DNA of 64,000 nucleotides, taken from positions 760,936 to 824,935 of the forward strand of contig NZ_CABJDN010000001.1 of the NCBI RefSeq assembly GCF_902364365.1, read 5' to 3'. Position 1 is the first letter of the stretch. The number at the start of each line of letters is the position of its first letter. Source of the DNA: Bacteroides intestinalis. GTDB taxonomy: Bacteria; Bacteroidota; Bacteroidia; Bacteroidales; Bacteroidaceae. The translations under genes and the position numbers were made by a program. Positions 17,432-27,392 of this stretch are shown here, piece by piece. The notes beneath the pieces are model-generated. The model searched no databases, was not told where the DNA came from, and worked only from the letters and a program-made list of their open reading frames with translations.

Positions 17432-19369
17432 TTATTCTTGAGTTATACCTTCCCAAACATCAGTGCGGAAAGGAGCTGCCGGAAGCCCTACACTATTGTA
17501 TAAGTTTACATTGGGATTATCTGACCATGCATAACGTACAGCAATTGGGGCGTCTACTTCATCTGAATATACGATTACATCTTTTCCTTGGACTTCAGCT
17601 TTTGCCCAATGATATTTTTTGTCATTTCCTGCAATAGTGAAGCCTTGGAGTTCTTTTCCTCTTACCACTAACCCTTGGGCAACATTTAAATAGCTTATTC
17701 GTATTTTATTTCCTTCTATATTCATAGAGTGAAATGTTGGTCCCATAGCTATGATATCTTTTCTACCATAAGCTAATTTCTGGGCTTGCAGGTATAATCT
17801 GTGAGATACATCTTGCTTGTTTTGTGGGTGGATATAATGCTCTTCACCTATATCGATAGTAACAGCTAATCCCGTAGCGGGATATAAAAGCGCTTTTGCT
17901 TGTACTTCTCGCATCTCAGCCCAACCGGACTCCATAGGTTGTGGCTGTTTTTTCATGAAATTGGGCAATTGTACAATAAGGAACGGAAGATTCCCTTGCC
18001 GGAATCCGACTCTCCAATCTGTAAACAACATTGGTAATAGCTGACGATATCTTTTAGCTTGTCCTGCATTATTTTCTCCTTGATACCATAAGAAACCGCG
18101 TATCGTGTATGGCATTATAGGATAAACCATAGCATTATATAACACTGTATTTGTGTTATAGTAATTCTGCCAACCGGGGGCTCTGCGTTCCAATTCCGCA
18201 TTATATCTCCATTCATTATCTAAAGGTACAATTAATGTACTATCTTTAGTGCATATGCTAAGAGGTTGTTCTTCCGTACCTAAATGAGCACTTCCCCAAT
18301 ATATGGTTGCTTTAAAAGAAAGTACATTTTTCTTTTTTAGCCATTTTGCAGGAAGTTCTATGCCCTGTGTTTTGCTTTTTTTTATTTTTTTTCCATTAAG
18401 CCATATCTCCAATGCTTTGATATCTATATCTCCGGTGAGAAATAATGATGTTTTTGTTTTTGGCATTTCAAAAGTTGTGCGTAGCCAGGCTACTCCCCAA
18501 AAATTAGTAAGATTCATTTTATCGGTTCTGATAGGAGCGGATGTTGTGGCCCAATCTCTATCATTATAAGATGTTTTGTAGACTTTGGCTTTGATGCCGG
18601 CATTTGCCTCAGCTACAATAACTTCTCTCATTCTATCATTTTCTAAACTTTCTTCCACCTTTTTTCTCCATTTTAGAGTGTCTGTGTCTAGATTATTAAC
18701 CCATTCAGTATAGGCCTTATGTGTCTTTAATGTTTCTGCATTCATCCATGCCTCTATATTTGTCGCCCCCCAAGAAGATGAGATAATTCCTACAGGTACT
18801 TTTTGGTCCTGTGATATTTCTTTTGCGAAAAAATAGGCGACTGCAGAAAATGATTTGGCTGTTTCAGGTTTGCAGATATCCCAATCTTTTCGTTCCCACT
18901 TTGCTGTTGGTATTATATTTGTTTCATGTGGTGTGTTGAAGAAACGTATCAGTGGATAATTTGCTTCGGCTATCTCTTTAAGGGTATTGGGACCCACACC
19001 ATCTTGTAGCATCCATGCCATATTGGATTGTCCGGATGCAAACCATACTTCTCCTATATAGATGTCTTGTAATTCAATGCATTCGTCTGCTGAAGTGACT
19101 GATAGTACATAAGGTCCTCCTGCAGGTTTTGATGGGATATAGAGCATCCATTTCCCATTAGCATCTGTTTGACAATCGAAAATTTCTTGTTGGAATTTTA
19201 CCATAACTTTGGAGCCTGCATCAGCCTTTCCCCATATTGCAATTGGTTTCTCTCGTTGTAATACCATGTGATTCGAGAAAATAGAAGGAAGTTGCAGAGC
19301 CCCTGCATAAATTTGCCCACCATAGAATAATAATAACTGGACAATGATAATGATATTGATTTTCTTCAT
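17432..19369 (-). CDS. Sialate O-acetylesterase-like SGNH carbohydrate esterase
   Basis: A 645-aa exported esterase that removes acetyl groups from sugars. After a signal peptide (GGQIYAG), the SASA/SGNH fold begins with the nucleophile motif ASGQSNM (Ser115). The conserved WYQGENNAG block lies near residue 410, and a C-terminal IHPQNK supplies the probable catalytic His. A jelly-roll-like insertion (about 255-360, NFWGVAWLRTTFE) splits the catalytic domain, as in many Bacteroides members. First gene of the five-gene SusC/D operon, with a -7 box at 19438-19445. In this context the substrate is more likely an acetylated plant or microbial glycan than sialic acid; that is inference. Confidence 0.88.
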   Translation of the reverse strand: MKKINIIIIVQLLLFYGGQIYAGALQLPSIFSNHMVLQREKPIAIWGKADAGSKVMVKFQQEIFDCQTDANGKWMLYIPSKPAGGPYVLSVTSADECIELQDIYIGEVWFASGQSNMAWMLQDGVGPNTLKEIAEANYPLIRFFNTPHETNIIPTAKWERKDWDICKPETAKSFSAVAYFFAKEISQDQKVPVGIISSSWGATNIEAWMNAETLKTHKAYTEWVNNLDTDTLKWRKKVEESLENDRMREVIVAEANAGIKAKVYKTSYNDRDWATTSAPIRTDKMNLTNFWGVAWLRTTFEMPKTKTSLFLTGDIDIKALEIWLNGKKIKKSKTQGIELPAKWLKKKNVLSFKATIYWGSAHLGTEEQPLSICTKDSTLIVPLDNEWRYNAELERRAPGWQNYYNTNTVLYNAMVYPIMPYTIRGFLWYQGENNAGQAKRYRQLLPMLFTDWRVGFRQGNLPFLIVQLPNFMKKQPQPMESGWAEMREVQAKALLYPATGLAVTIDIGEEHYIHPQNKQDVSHRLYLQAQKLAYGRKDIIAMGPTFHSMNIEGNKIRISYLNVAQGLVVRGKELQGFTIAGNDKKYHWAKAEVQGKDVIVYSDEVDAPIAVRYAWSDNPNVNLYNSVGLPAAPFRTDVWEGITQE

Positions 19370-19437
19370 ACTATGATATTTATTTTGTTTAATCTAGGTA
19401 ATGAAATATATAAGTAAAAGACTCTTTTTTTATAATG

Positions 19438-19445
19438 CAAAAATA
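19438..19445 (-). promoter_or_regulatory. Promoter -7 box (TATTTTTG) of the SusC/D operon
   Basis: TAnnTTTG match on the minus strand, about 70 nt before the esterase start. The same octamer precedes the GH130 gene at 27393-27400. Confidence 0.6.
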
Positions 19446-19489
19446 GCGTATTAGTATATGTGCTTTGAATATTTTATGGCTTAATGATG

Positions 19490-19533
19490 ATACTATTTTG
19501 CTATTTCCTTTTGGAAGCTCGAAAAAATAGTAT
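19490..19533. promoter_or_regulatory. Candidate AraC operator: inverted ATACTATTTT pair
   Basis: ATACTATTTTG at 19490-19500 and its complement AAAATAGTAT at 19524-19533 face each other in the divergent region between the esterase operon and the AraC gene. The same 11-mer recurs upstream of the second operon (27424-27434). A shared binding site for the AraC protein is proposed; the motif is AT-rich, and TATTTTG is also close to a -7 box. Confidence 0.4.
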
Positions 19534-19569
19534 AATATTGTAGTGAGAAACTTTTATTGCTGAAATACA

Positions 19570-20433
19570 ATGAAACAAATAATCAGGGAGATTACTCCCA
19601 TTAATAATGATGATTTTTTTGTCTTATTAAATCATCCGTGTGCTAAATTTGATTTTCCCACGCATTACCATTATGAATATGAGCTAAATATGGTCTTTAA
19701 TTTTCATGGAAAGAGGATTGTTGGGGATTCGGTAGAGAATATTTGTAGTTCTGATTTGGTACTAATTGGGCCAAATACTTTCCATTCATGGAGTGGTGCT
19801 CCTGATTTTAGGACTCATTGTATTACTATTCAGTTCAGTCCGGAGCTTTTTACTAATTGCTTCTTGCATAAGAATCTATTTCGACCTATAAAAGAAATGC
19901 TAGATTTATCCAGTAAGGGTATTTCTTTTCCGCCGGAGAAAAATGAGAAAATCGTAGTTTTATTGCTAGAGTTAACGAAAAAGAAAGGCTTTGATACAGT
20001 GGTTGATTTTTTGAATCTTTTATATCAATTAGCTATTTCAACAAATAAACAGGTGTTATGCAGCCCAAATTTTACTCAGGATTATTATGAGTTGAAAAGT
20101 AGAAGAATAAAGATTGTATATCAATATTTGCAAAAGAACTATGGCAACAAGATAGCTGTAGCTGATGTAGCGAAACTTATTAATATGACAGAGTCTGGCT
20201 TTTGTCATTTTTTTAAAAAGAGAACTCAAAAAAGTTTTGTCGATTTTCTGAACGATTTGCGTATAGGAGAGGCGGCTCGAATGTTACTTGAAACAACACA
20301 TACCATTTCAGAAATATCTTATAATTGTGGTTTTTGTAATATGTCTAATTTCAATCGCATTTTTAAGAAGAAGAAGGGATGTACTCCAACGCAGTTCCGG
20401 GATGAGAATACTCATACGGTAACAATCTATTGA
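19570..20433 (+). CDS. AraC family regulator with cupin sensor domain
   Basis: A 287-aa transcription factor. The N-terminal half is a cupin-like ligand-binding domain (HYHYEYELNMVF, then IGPNTFHSW). The C-terminal ~100 residues form two helix-turn-helix motifs of the AraC/XylS type (VADVAKLINMTESGFCHFFKK and ISEISYNCGFCNMSNFNRIFKK, about 190-280). It is divergent from the esterase-SusC/D operon and convergent with the GH2 operon, which makes it the likely local activator for sugar induction. A candidate operator lies just upstream. No signal peptide or membrane segment, so the inducer would be a cytoplasmic sugar. Confidence 0.93.
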   Translation: MKQIIREITPINNDDFFVLLNHPCAKFDFPTHYHYEYELNMVFNFHGKRIVGDSVENICSSDLVLIGPNTFHSWSGAPDFRTHCITIQFSPELFTNCFLHKNLFRPIKEMLDLSSKGISFPPEKNEKIVVLLLELTKKKGFDTVVDFLNLLYQLAISTNKQVLCSPNFTQDYYELKSRRIKIVYQYLQKNYGNKIAVADVAKLINMTESGFCHFFKKRTQKSFVDFLNDLRIGEAARMLLETTHTISEISYNCGFCNMSNFNRIFKKKKGCTPTQFRDENTHTVTIY

Positions 20434-20462
20434 ATTTGATCGAATGTGTTGTTGAGGAAGTT

Positions 20463-20538
20463 GTTTCATCTAAATAATACAATACGATAAAGGAATAAAA
20501 AATTATTCCTTTATCGTATTGTATTATTTAGATGAAAC
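20463..20538. terminator. Perfect 36-bp inverted repeat, bidirectional terminator
   Basis: Two 36-nt arms match without a mismatch across an AAAA loop. It lies between the convergent AraC and GH2 genes, so it most likely terminates both transcripts. The length and perfection are exceptional for a terminator. Confidence 0.8.
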
Positions 20539-20566
20539 CTGCATGAGCAAAGGATATGGAATTTTA

Positions 20567-23434
20567 TTAAAATGTTGTAGATATATCCTGCTGTGGAATA
20601 TTATACCCTTCTGCTGTTAACTTTAGATTCTGTTGTTTGTATGTTATGGGTAATTCAAATTTAACGCTTCTGACTTCTCCCGGTAATAAAGAAAAATATC
20701 CATCTTCGAAGTAGACTGGTAAAATAGCATCTTCTGTTTTTGCATTACGAATGTTTAACTTTATAGCTAAAGCAATTTTATCTGTTGTATTACAGATTGT
20801 TATACTTCCCTTGAGCTCTTCTTTTTCTCTGTGTACTGTAAGCTTTTGTCCAGTTAATGTTGTTTGGGGAATATTATTTAATGAAGTATAATCATGCGGT
20901 TTTTTATCAGATATCCAATAAAAATTTTGAGATATGATTCTATTTTTGTCTCTTAATTGTAATCGGACAAAGTAGCATTCATTTGGGATATTTTGAATTG
21001 GTAGTTTTATTGCTGTGCTAACTTGATTAGGAGATATGTCTAAATGTGAAGTTTCCTCGTATAGGACTTTTCCCTGCAAAGATATAATTTGTCCGATAGC
21101 TTGTAATTCTGACAAAGATTGAAGACTGGTATTTACGATTTCTATTTCTCGAGTAATCATATTATATTGAATATGTACAGGTTCACAAGCCTTTTTGGCA
21201 CCATAATAGGCACCCGGAGTTTCATAATCCCAAGAATAAGTCTGCCAGACCATACTTGGCCAAGCAGGATGACTCATCCAGAGTAATACTCCTGATGTCG
21301 TATTAAAAAGTTTGCTGTTCCAACTCTCAAAAATGGCCCTATAACTTTCATAATTGACTAATTGTGCTTTTCTGCAGAATTCATCTACTCCTGAGGATAT
21401 CCCGAATTGGTTATTAATCCCCTCTTCATAACTTTGTATAAAAGCATTATTTCCCCATTGGCCCTTTAGCCAATCATGATAATACCATACATCTCCTATA
21501 GGCCATAAATCTTCTTCCGACATCATTTTACGTAAAGATTCTGCCGTAGGCAATGATGGACTACCAACTTCACTTGCAAACCCTTGAGCTATAGTATAAT
21601 AGTCTGTTGGCTGTATGTAATTCCACGGACCGCTTGGTCTTGTGTTGAGCGTACGTGAATTTCCTAAATAATGTCTGGTACCATCAGCTTCTGCTATAAT
21701 TTTCGATATCCCATTTTCAATATATGCAGGAGGGAAGCCTTCATTCTGAGGGCACCAGATAGCTATTGAAGGGTGATTACGGAAACGTGTCACGATATAA
21801 TTTACATTATCTAAGAATAAGTCATAATCGGCTGGCAAGAGGTTATGGTTTTCAGTTGAAAGTCCAAAGTCGTTGAATACTAAAATTCCGTATTCGTCGC
21901 ATAAATCATAAAAAACTTTTTCAGTACTTTCTGCTGTCCAATTCCGTATCATGTTAAAGCCTTGTTCCTTGTGAAATCTGATGTAAGGTTCCAGTCTTTC
22001 ACGAGAAGAACGTTTCATGGCGTCATCTATTCCCCAGTTTCCGCCTTTACAAAAGATACGCTTTCCATTAACTCTTATTATGATGTACGGGTTGGACTGA
22101 TCCTCTACTAATTCTTCTATACCTGCCTCTACATTTTCTTTGATGGAAGGTATCCAACAGTTGGGAGAAAGTTCAACTTTTTGCAAATTGTCGAAAATCA
22201 CCTTATGGTTTGCATAGGCATCCAGTGGATTGAATAGAATTCTTTTCGTCTTTCCTAGTTGCTGTATAGTCAATTCGTAACTTAGCTCGCGAATACCGAA
22301 TCTTACAGTTTGTAAGTCGGATAAGGTTTTATCTTGCATAAGGGAGAGATGCATTGTATATAATTCAGGATTTCCATAGCCATTTGGCCACCATAAACGT
22401 GGATTTTTAATATTTAATTGGGGAAACTCATCGGGAATGAAAGATATTTTTTTGTGTTCTAAGGGTTTTAATTCTATTTCTTTTGATAATTCGCTTTTAT
22501 CTATTTGAATTTTTATATCGGCAGTTTTTGTCTCTGAAGTGTGGTTGATAGCTTCTACGTTTATAGTTACTTTTGCAGAGTTCGTTTCCGGTAATGGTAG
22601 ATTAGTCAGAATTTGAACGTTCTGTATAGAAATATCTTTTCTGAATATTAATTGAACATCTTGCCAGATACCTATATTTCTGTCACGAATGCCAGGCATC
22701 CAATCCCAACCTTCTGAACAGATAAAGGTAGGACCATCTAAACATAAAACTCCACCATTTCCTCCATGACTAACACTGTTTTGTTCTTGTGGGATTCCCG
22801 GATTATTAGGTGGAAAAATACGGACGGCAAGTACGTTTTGAGTGTCTTTATGAAGATAATGAGTGATCTCAAACTCATTAGATGCAAATGCACCTGCCAT
22901 TTTTCCGACAAATTGGTAATTTAACCAAATTTCTGCTTTGTAATTTATCCCATTGAAACGTAAAAATGTTCTTTTATCTTCTTGATTGCTAGGTATATTA
23001 AAGGCTATGCGGTACCACCAGTCTGTTCTGCATAAATCTTCAGGAATTATTAAGTTGTTTAATCCCCAATATGGATCTGGGTAAACACCTTGATTGACTA
23101 AAGTTGTCAAAACTGTTCCTGGCACAGTTGCATTATACCAGGCAGACGTGTCATAGTTAGGATCAAAGATTGATTTCGAGGATGCTATTACCTGTTTTGA
23201 ATCAGCCATTTCCCATCCTTTAGATAACTGGTAAGTATTTTGGGAAACCTTTTCCATTTTTACGGCTTCCTGTTTTTTAGGCACTCTGGTGACCTTGTGA
23301 TGTCCTGCTTTTGATTTGGGAAGTTCATCTTCCTTTTGAGGATAATGTTCACCGAAAAAATAGGATTTCTGTCCAACCATATTTCCTGTATTGATAATAA
23401 GTATTAATAGTAATAGTAGGTTTCTCTTTTTCAT
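20567..23434 (-). CDS. Glycoside hydrolase family 2 (beta-mannosidase/exo-glucosaminidase-like)
   Basis: A 955-aa exported GH2 enzyme that should release terminal beta-linked sugars. A signal peptide is followed by a sugar-binding jelly-roll (about 65-265; GWDWMPGIRDRNIG), an Ig-like domain and a TIM barrel. The acid/base lies in AIWCPQNEGFPP and the probable nucleophile in FASEVGSPSLP. The block NWTAESTEKVFYDLCDEYG resembles beta-mannosidases and exo-beta-glucosaminidases more than LacZ-type galactosidases. It is the last gene of a four-gene operon with GH130, a symporter and a TIM-barrel lipoprotein. GH130 beside it favours a mannoside substrate; exact linkage cannot be read. All catalytic motifs appear intact. 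Confidence 0.88.
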   Translation of the reverse strand: MKKRNLLLLLILIINTGNMVGQKSYFFGEHYPQKEDELPKSKAGHHKVTRVPKKQEAVKMEKVSQNTYQLSKGWEMADSKQVIASSKSIFDPNYDTSAWYNATVPGTVLTTLVNQGVYPDPYWGLNNLIIPEDLCRTDWWYRIAFNIPSNQEDKRTFLRFNGINYKAEIWLNYQFVGKMAGAFASNEFEITHYLHKDTQNVLAVRIFPPNNPGIPQEQNSVSHGGNGGVLCLDGPTFICSEGWDWMPGIRDRNIGIWQDVQLIFRKDISIQNVQILTNLPLPETNSAKVTINVEAINHTSETKTADIKIQIDKSELSKEIELKPLEHKKISFIPDEFPQLNIKNPRLWWPNGYGNPELYTMHLSLMQDKTLSDLQTVRFGIRELSYELTIQQLGKTKRILFNPLDAYANHKVIFDNLQKVELSPNCWIPSIKENVEAGIEELVEDQSNPYIIIRVNGKRIFCKGGNWGIDDAMKRSSRERLEPYIRFHKEQGFNMIRNWTAESTEKVFYDLCDEYGILVFNDFGLSTENHNLLPADYDLFLDNVNYIVTRFRNHPSIAIWCPQNEGFPPAYIENGISKIIAEADGTRHYLGNSRTLNTRPSGPWNYIQPTDYYTIAQGFASEVGSPSLPTAESLRKMMSEEDLWPIGDVWYYHDWLKGQWGNNAFIQSYEEGINNQFGISSGVDEFCRKAQLVNYESYRAIFESWNSKLFNTTSGVLLWMSHPAWPSMVWQTYSWDYETPGAYYGAKKACEPVHIQYNMITREIEIVNTSLQSLSELQAIGQIISLQGKVLYEETSHLDISPNQVSTAIKLPIQNIPNECYFVRLQLRDKNRIISQNFYWISDKKPHDYTSLNNIPQTTLTGQKLTVHREKEELKGSITICNTTDKIALAIKLNIRNAKTEDAILPVYFEDGYFSLLPGEVRSVKFELPITYKQQNLKLTAEGYNIPQQDISTTF

Positions 23435-23464
23435 AATAAATATATATTAGTTTAATGTATCTAT

Positions 23465-24667
23465 CTATTTTAATGCATTAAATGTGAGAGCAGCTTTCGT
23501 AAACTCTTTTTCTGTAGGCATTCTCTGTTTTTTCTGTATATACTGATGCAGCCATTCTCTGCTTTCACTGTAAAATTTGTAATGAGTTTCATATAAAGGT
23601 GTTTTTTGATTGTTTTTATCTATTAGCCAGAAACCTCGGTTAGAGCCGTCTGTATTTAACTCATTATTGTACATTTCCCAAAAAAGGATGTAAGTACATC
23701 CCCATTTTAGAGCCGTTTTTATTACCCATTTAGCTCGTTCATTAATTTGTTCCCGTGAGTATTCCGATTCATTCCAACCATATTCACCAATGAACAATCG
23801 TTTACCTTGAATTTCTTTCTTTGGAGGAATTTTTGATTCTATATAATTTAGATGAGCGGTTAATACAGAGTCCATTTCTTCTTCTGTGGCAGGAGGGTTG
23901 GTTGCTGTATATGATGAGAATGAAACATAATCTATATTGGTGTGTGGAAGAACACTATTGATAGCACAACTTTTACCTGCTATAGCCAGATCTGAAAGAT
24001 TTACTTCTAAATAATGATATACTTCAACATTATTGTGTGGAGTGTTTTTTTTAGCATCATCTATCGCTCTTTGACGCATATTGATCCATTTAATCATTTT
24101 CTGTATGGTTTGAGGGTCTATATCTTTTGTACGGTCATAGTCTTGGCGTAAGTGCCAATCACCTTCCCAATTTCCTAAGTAAAAGATCTTTCCGGTTCCT
24201 GTAAATTCCTTAAGAAGATAAGTAGTTAGACCGTAGATTTCTTTGTAGGATGAAAATTCTGCATATTTGTTGTTCTTATGGTTTGGAAGCACTGTTGGCT
24301 CTTGTAGAAATTCATATGCCCATAGTTGGTAGTATTTAAAGTCCATTCGTAAAACTTGATTAACTGACTTTTCTTTTGCTAGGTCAGTTAGAGATTGAAT
24401 GTTATTTTGGTAGGGAATATCATAATTTTCGTCAAAGTATTGGGGGCCCAAACTTATTTTTAAGATATTGGAACCCATATTCCGAATTGCTTTGGCAGTT
24501 TCTACAAGATTGGTTTCTTGAGTAAATTTATATTGGGCTCCTATAGTTTGAGTTCCTATTATGAAGTTGAATTCATTCATTTCTTGTTCAAAATTGTTTT
24601 TCTGACAAGAATATGATGTGAAAAGTATCACATACATGTAACTAACTAGAAATAGTTTGTTTCTCAT
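23465..24667 (-). CDS. Putative TIM-barrel glycoside hydrolase lipoprotein (paralogue 2)
   Basis: A 400-aa lipoprotein (lipobox SYSC, Cys21) paralogous to the 433-aa protein at 16096-17397. Shared blocks, in order, are GNWEGDW (Glu168, possible acid/base), KWINMRQR, VYHYLEVN, INSVLPHTNIDYVSF, and FIGEYGWNE (Glu295, possible nucleophile). The two Glu residues sit about 130-150 residues apart in both proteins, as in clan-A TIM barrels. It lacks a recognisable carbohydrate-binding module. It sits between the symporter and GH2 genes, so it probably acts on the same glycan. I do not recognise a numbered GH family; the enzymatic role is inferred. Confidence 0.65.
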   Translation of the reverse strand: MRNKLFLVSYMYVILFTSYSCQKNNFEQEMNEFNFIIGTQTIGAQYKFTQETNLVETAKAIRNMGSNILKISLGPQYFDENYDIPYQNNIQSLTDLAKEKSVNQVLRMDFKYYQLWAYEFLQEPTVLPNHKNNKYAEFSSYKEIYGLTTYLLKEFTGTGKIFYLGNWEGDWHLRQDYDRTKDIDPQTIQKMIKWINMRQRAIDDAKKNTPHNNVEVYHYLEVNLSDLAIAGKSCAINSVLPHTNIDYVSFSSYTATNPPATEEEMDSVLTAHLNYIESKIPPKKEIQGKRLFIGEYGWNESEYSREQINERAKWVIKTALKWGCTYILFWEMYNNELNTDGSNRGFWLIDKNNQKTPLYETHYKFYSESREWLHQYIQKKQRMPTEKEFTKAALTFNALK

Positions 24668-24683
24668 ATCCCATTTATATTAA

Positions 24684-26327
24684 TTATAAGAAAATTAGAT
24701 ATTCGATTGTACAACAAATAAGAAGAATAATGCAGAGTATTCTGAAGTTTTTGTACCAAACAACTTCTTTTAACTCTTTGCTTTCGTTTATCCATATCTT
24801 CTTATTCCATGTAGTTGCCAGCACCTTATCTTGTGGAGGAGCTGGAGTAAAGAAACTAATTATGATGGTAGTCAGCATGCTTGCTAACATTAATATTGGT
24901 ACGCATATGAGGTAGTGTAAGGGAATGTGTACTTCTATTATATACTTTAAAATCATGATACTTATTGCAACCACCAATCCGAACATTAGTCCTCCTAGAG
25001 CTCCTATTGCATTTGCTCTTTTCCAAAATACTCCTAAAATGAAAGTACCTACTATAGGAGGGGCTATATAGGAAACCATTTCTTGATAATAGCCCACTAA
25101 AGAATCGAACCTTTGTATGTATGGAGCCCATATAATGGCAATAATAAGAGCTATAAAAGATGAAATTTGTCCAATATGAACTAATTTTTTTGGATTAGGA
25201 GTTTTAACGTAATGAGAATAAAAATCCATAGTAAACAGAGTTGATACTGAACTTAGAGTTGCACTGAGTGTAGAAATCAGAGCAGAAATCATTGCTGCGA
25301 GAATTAATCCAATAAGTCCACTTGGTAATAATTTAGTTATTAAACGTGGATATACTTCATCTGTATTAATTTTATATACTTCCTTCAATATTCCTCCATT
25401 GATAATCTCATTAGGAAGGGTATCACCGATATCGAATATGTCAATGCCGCGCGCTATGAGTCCTGGTATAATAAAAATAAATAGTGTGAACATGTATAGC
25501 AAACCAACTAATAGAACACCTTTACGCCCTTCGTCGACTGATTTTGCAGAGAGAATCCGTTGTACCATTACTTGATTATTGCCCCAAAAATAGAAACTTA
25601 AAATAGTGATACCAAAGAAAAGACCAGGCCAAGGTACTGTAGGATCATCTATAGGGCGGATTAATTTGAGCCATACTCCATCCTGAAAATGACTTATCAG
25701 GTTTTCCCAGCCTCCAATACTTTCGAAACAAAAATAAGACAGTATAATTGAGCCTATTAATAAGATAATAGATTGTATTACGTCCGCATTGAGTATGGAA
25801 GAGAGCCCACCCACAATACTATAGCTACCTGCAATCAAGCCTATGCCGATAATAATCCAAAATATATCTATCTCAGGAAATATCATTTTTAAGATTAGTG
25901 CTCCGGTATATAAAGCTGCTGCGGCATCCAAAAAGATATTTCCTATTATAGTGATAAATGAAAAGTAAAGCTGCGAACGCGAATCGAATCTTTTTCCTAA
26001 AAACTCAGGAATAGTGAAGATGCCGTTTTGTATGTAGAAAGGGAGGAAAAAAATGGCGAAAAATACCATGACAAATACAGCCATAAGATTGTAGTTGAAC
26101 ACTGCAATCCCACTGATAAATCCCTCTCCGGAATGTCCTATTAGGGTAGAACTGGAAATACTGGCAGCAAATAAAGACAAGCCAATTATAGGCCAGGTTG
26201 CTTTCTTTCCAGCAAGAAAATATGAGGTAGAGTCTGCTGTCTTTCGATGTGATAAGGCCCACCAGATAATGAAAACATAGAAAATAATTATTATGATAAT
26301 ATCTAAAGATGAAATAGAACTTGTCAT
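24684..26327 (-). CDS. Sodium:solute symporter (SSS/SGLT family)
   Basis: A 547-aa inner-membrane transporter with about 13-14 hydrophobic segments starting at residue 8. The early ASISSSTLIGHSGEG stretch and the later SALISTLSATLSSVSTLF stretch, rich in Ser/Thr, match the sodium-binding regions of the SSS family. In this operon it would carry the mono- or disaccharide produced in the periplasm into the cytoplasm, where GH130 can act on it. Bacteroides loci with GH130 or epimerase genes often carry such a symporter. Spacing to neighbours is 16 and 26 bp, so it is co-transcribed. Confidence 0.92.
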   Translation of the reverse strand: MTSSISSLDIIIIIIFYVFIIWWALSHRKTADSTSYFLAGKKATWPIIGLSLFAASISSSTLIGHSGEGFISGIAVFNYNLMAVFVMVFFAIFFLPFYIQNGIFTIPEFLGKRFDSRSQLYFSFITIIGNIFLDAAAALYTGALILKMIFPEIDIFWIIIGIGLIAGSYSIVGGLSSILNADVIQSIILLIGSIILSYFCFESIGGWENLISHFQDGVWLKLIRPIDDPTVPWPGLFFGITILSFYFWGNNQVMVQRILSAKSVDEGRKGVLLVGLLYMFTLFIFIIPGLIARGIDIFDIGDTLPNEIINGGILKEVYKINTDEVYPRLITKLLPSGLIGLILAAMISALISTLSATLSSVSTLFTMDFYSHYVKTPNPKKLVHIGQISSFIALIIAIIWAPYIQRFDSLVGYYQEMVSYIAPPIVGTFILGVFWKRANAIGALGGLMFGLVVAISIMILKYIIEVHIPLHYLICVPILMLASMLTTIIISFFTPAPPQDKVLATTWNKKIWINESKELKEVVWYKNFRILCIILLICCTIEYLIFL

Positions 26328-26353
26328 TGGAATTGATTTGAAGTTAATGATTT

Positions 26354-27367
26354 TTATTTGCTGTTGTCTTTGATATAAGCCAATAATTCATTTATATTGC
26401 AAGTTGCTAAGCAGCACCATTGATCTGAAGCTCCGTAATATACATAGAGAGTTTGTTCTATTACAACTGCTCCTGTGGGGAATACAACTCCCCATTTATA
26501 TAATCCTCCTTTCTCATATTTTGTTTCTGGTTCCATAATGAATTTTTTTGTTCGATATAATACTTTTGTTGGATTCTCTAAGTCGAGGATGCATGCTCCT
26601 ATTCGGTATGTATATTGGTTATCTACTCCATGATAAAGTAATAACCAACCTTCCGTAGTTCTGATAGGAGGAGTATTGCCACCTACTTTTATTTCCCAAT
26701 CCATTTCTCCTTTTAACAGTAAGTGACTAGGGACATTCCAATTCATTAAATCATTAGATGATTTGATCCATATTGAAGGATAGCTTGTCCCATACTTTTC
26801 CCCAACATATTCTTTGGGTCTGTGTAGCATATAAAACTTCCCATTTATTCGTTCTGGGAATATTATTACATCTCGGTCATCTAATGAAGGGCAGGTTAGT
26901 CTACCAACTTTTTTGAAGTTTAGCAGATCTCGGGATATTGCCAGTGCCGTATTGCCAACATTTTCTCGTAAACATTTGGGTGCATATTCATCATGTTCGG
27001 GCGATACCACTTTGTCATAGTCATATTTCCAGTATTGCCCGGGAGGATAGGGACGGAATGCGTAAGTCATATAATACTCATGCCCCAACTTGACAATTCG
27101 TGGATCTTCTACGGAACCTGCGTCAAAACCATTAGGATCAGGACTCAATATGGGGGTATGCGAAACTCTGGTAAAATGGAAACCATCTATACTTTTGGCA
27201 AGGCCGATGTATATGCAATGCTTCTCATCATTACCTGCTGCTCTATAGAAAAGGTAAAAGTTTCCGTCTTCATACCATACAGCAGGGTTGCACACGGATA
27301 AACTTTCCCAAGGAGTCTCTGGATTAGGAGATAATATAGGGTTTCCACTATATTTTTTTAATAACAT
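26354..27367 (-). CDS. Glycoside hydrolase/phosphorylase family 130
   Basis: A five-bladed propeller enzyme of family GH130, which phosphorolyses or hydrolyses beta-mannosides. From ATG 27367 it has 337 aa without a signal peptide, so it is cytoplasmic. Family blocks seen are NPAVWYEDGNFYLFYRA, AGSVEDPRIV (with the conserved Asp), DVIIFPERINGKFYMLHRP, and LLYHGVD. The longer in-frame start at 27439 is rejected because the -7 box at 27393-27400 lies inside it and the extra residues do not resemble GH130. First gene of the four-gene operon. Whether it is a mannoside phosphorylase or a beta-1,2-mannosidase cannot be decided by eye. Confidence 0.9.
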   Translation of the reverse strand: MLLKKYSGNPILSPNPETPWESLSVCNPAVWYEDGNFYLFYRAAGNDEKHCIYIGLAKSIDGFHFTRVSHTPILSPDPNGFDAGSVEDPRIVKLGHEYYMTYAFRPYPPGQYWKYDYDKVVSPEHDEYAPKCLRENVGNTALAISRDLLNFKKVGRLTCPSLDDRDVIIFPERINGKFYMLHRPKEYVGEKYGTSYPSIWIKSSNDLMNWNVPSHLLLKGEMDWEIKVGGNTPPIRTTEGWLLLYHGVDNQYTYRIGACILDLENPTKVLYRTKKFIMEPETKYEKGGLYKWGVVFPTGAVVIEQTLYVYYGASDQWCCLATCNINELLAYIKDNSK

Positions 27368-27392
27368 AATATTGATATTTGATTGAACGGCA

